Shown here: positions 62,266 to 64,000 of the stretch, one piece after another
Layout: every line of letters starts with the position of its first letter
Position numbering within the stretch: position 1 is the stretch's first letter
Source of the DNA: Syngnathus acus
Taxonomy: Eukaryota > Chordata > Actinopteri > Syngnathiformes > Syngnathidae
Assembly (NCBI RefSeq): GCF_901709675.1
Contig: NC_051092.1
Coordinates: 12,584,491-12,648,490 of the forward strand
Direction: 5' to 3'
DNA length: 64,000 nucleotides
Position numbers and translations under genes: made by a program
The notes under the pieces: model-generated
Told to the model about the DNA's origin: nothing
Seen by the model: the letters and a program-made list of their open reading frames with translations, nothing else
Database searches by the model: none

Positions 62266-64000
62266 CAGGGCACAAAAGTTTTTTTTTTTTTTTTTGCAGC
62301 GCTAGGCCAAACAGTTTAGCTGCTTGTTCAAACCTGTGACCGGCCCCCTGGCCACCAGCAGACAAGTCTGCTGACCTGTGTACAGACACTGATGTTATAC
62401 CTGAGCACTGGAGGTGAAATATGGGGACTCATAGTGACCTCAATGTACATGTATTGGTTAGTTTTTCAACCTGCAGCTGAGGATAGGTTCCGCAATAAAA
62501 TCCGTAATTGTAATTGACAAATTGAGAACTTTGAATGAGTGGGGCTCACTATACTGCGGCTCTCCCCCACGTTCCCAACACGCACATATTAGCTTCAATT
62601 AGAGTAGTTGGGCACATGCGGATTCCCATATTCATGGATTATTTTGTAATGTTTTTCTGGAGTATTTTATTTGATTATTCTTTTTGTTTTATCCCCCTCC
62701 AGTTGTTCATGGAAATCTCTGTCTCTCTCACCTGGGGGTCCATTCAATTTGAAATTGTCCATTGGCGTGAACAAAGTCGTTAATGATTGTCTATATGTGC
62801 CCTGTGAATGGCAGGTGACCAGACGAGGGTGTATCCTGCCACTGCCCCCAAATCAGCTTAAGTCGTGAAGTATTAGACTAGTCCAAATGGATGCAGAAGA
62901 TGCATAATATTCAAATTATCATCTGATGAATAATATGTTATCCCACGTGACCACTCAAACCTTCTCTTGTGTGTTCTACCTGCCGAGACAGCTACGCCTC
63001 AGAACAAAACTATCTATATTTAATTTTCCTATGTAGCGTACTCCAAAACTCCCTCCAGTGTCAAGCGCTATGCAAGAGCAACTTTTTATTTGTATTTTTT
63101 TCCCTCAAGCTGTCATATTGTCATATGTTCCATAATCTCCAATTATTTAAGACTGCTCTAAATGGTCTAACTGGAGCAAGCTTGTGGCTATTGTAGGTGT
63201 GCATACCGCGATTCTCGGCCTCGGGCGGGCTAATGCTCTGCTGCCAAAAACAGTAAAGCAGCCCCCCCCCCCCCCGTTGATATCAGTTATTAATATTTAA
63301 CAGTGCACTATTAAAGTTTAAGGCGGTTGAGATGGAGCTGGTGGGGAGGGTTGTAGAAGAGGCTACTTCATGATCACTGGCCATGCAGCACTCTAAAACA
63401 TGTGCACTAAAGCCTCTGACAGTGTTACAGTGTGGATTTAGGGAGGCGGGAGGCAATAGTGCATGAGACTACGCTTGCTGGATGTGTGTGTGTGTGTGTG
63501 GGGGGGGGGGGGCGTACAGTGGCGAGGACAGTGGAGCTGCTTAACAGCTTTGCTGCACATCTGCAAAATTCTATTGTGTACGTGAATGCTGGCAGGTATT
63601 CATCGTCAATGTCACAGGCTGCTGATTGTTACGTTTAGAGTTTGTGAGGCGCCAGGGTCCAGTGAAAAGTCTTACTGCTGCACGTTCACTTTTAGTTGCC
63701 GTTGTAAAAGTGCAATGCAGAAACAAATAAAAACACCATATGCTTTGCTGTTGTTTATATTCAACACAGCGATATAGATGGACAGCTAAATATGAGTGTG
63801 TACTGTGTGTGAAAATACAGTATTTTTTATGTAGTGGCCTGAGGTGTTGATTTAATTGCAATGAGAACCTGGCAGTCATTAGGGGTTGGCTGTTTATATG
63901 CGCAAATGAATTTTATAATAATATTGGATAATATGTTCCAGGCGGGGTGAATGAACATCGTGGGTGGTCAGGCCCAACAAAAATTGCGCTTTTTTTGTCC
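62266..64000. other. Gene-free DNA to window edge
   Basis: Further AT-rich sequence with complex patches near 62530-62640 and 62720-62860, a run of C at 63263-63276 and a GT run leading into a G run at 63485-63513. No exon or RNA gene is supported. Confidence 0.4.

Overview
This window looks like nuclear DNA from a ray-finned (teleost, probably percomorph) fish. The genes are compact and multi-exon with GT-AG introns, the proteins are vertebrate, long CA/GT microsatellites are common, and there is a teleost-type tRNA-derived SINE plus Tc1-like and hAT-like remnants. I cannot name the species. Exon boundaries were placed by hand from reading frame, splice consensus and remembered vertebrate proteins. 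Every one of the seven gene models closes to a whole number of codons.

Layout. 0.2-2.4 kb (+): dnali1, an inner-arm dynein light chain. 3.9-7.5 kb (+): chkb, choline/ethanolamine kinase. 9.2-11.6 kb (+): a BTB-BACK-kelch gene, not confidently named. 13.1-19.6 kb (+): cpt1b, the outer-mitochondrial carnitine palmitoyltransferase, whose likely 3'UTR carries a CA repeat of about 200 bp. 20.9-23.2 kb (-), with a probable non-coding first exon near 24.45 kb: sephs1, tail to tail with cpt1b. 26.1-30.5 kb (+): prpf18, a splicing factor, head to head with sephs1. 34.0-40.7 kb (+): a five-exon flavin-monooxygenase-like protein that I cannot name. From 40.7 kb to the end I see no coding gene.

The last 20 kb is a desert of AT-rich DNA and microsatellites. 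It is punctuated by islands of complex, homeodomain-site-rich sequence that look like conserved non-coding elements, as in the regulatory landscape of a developmental gene outside the window. This is inferred from sequence texture only.

The genes do not form a pathway. chkb and cpt1b are neighbours in mammals too, as are sephs1 and prpf18 more loosely, so the window joins two old syntenic blocks. The items most worth following are the unnamed flavoprotein gene and the regulatory-looking desert. No virus, CRISPR array or bacterial-type system was seen.
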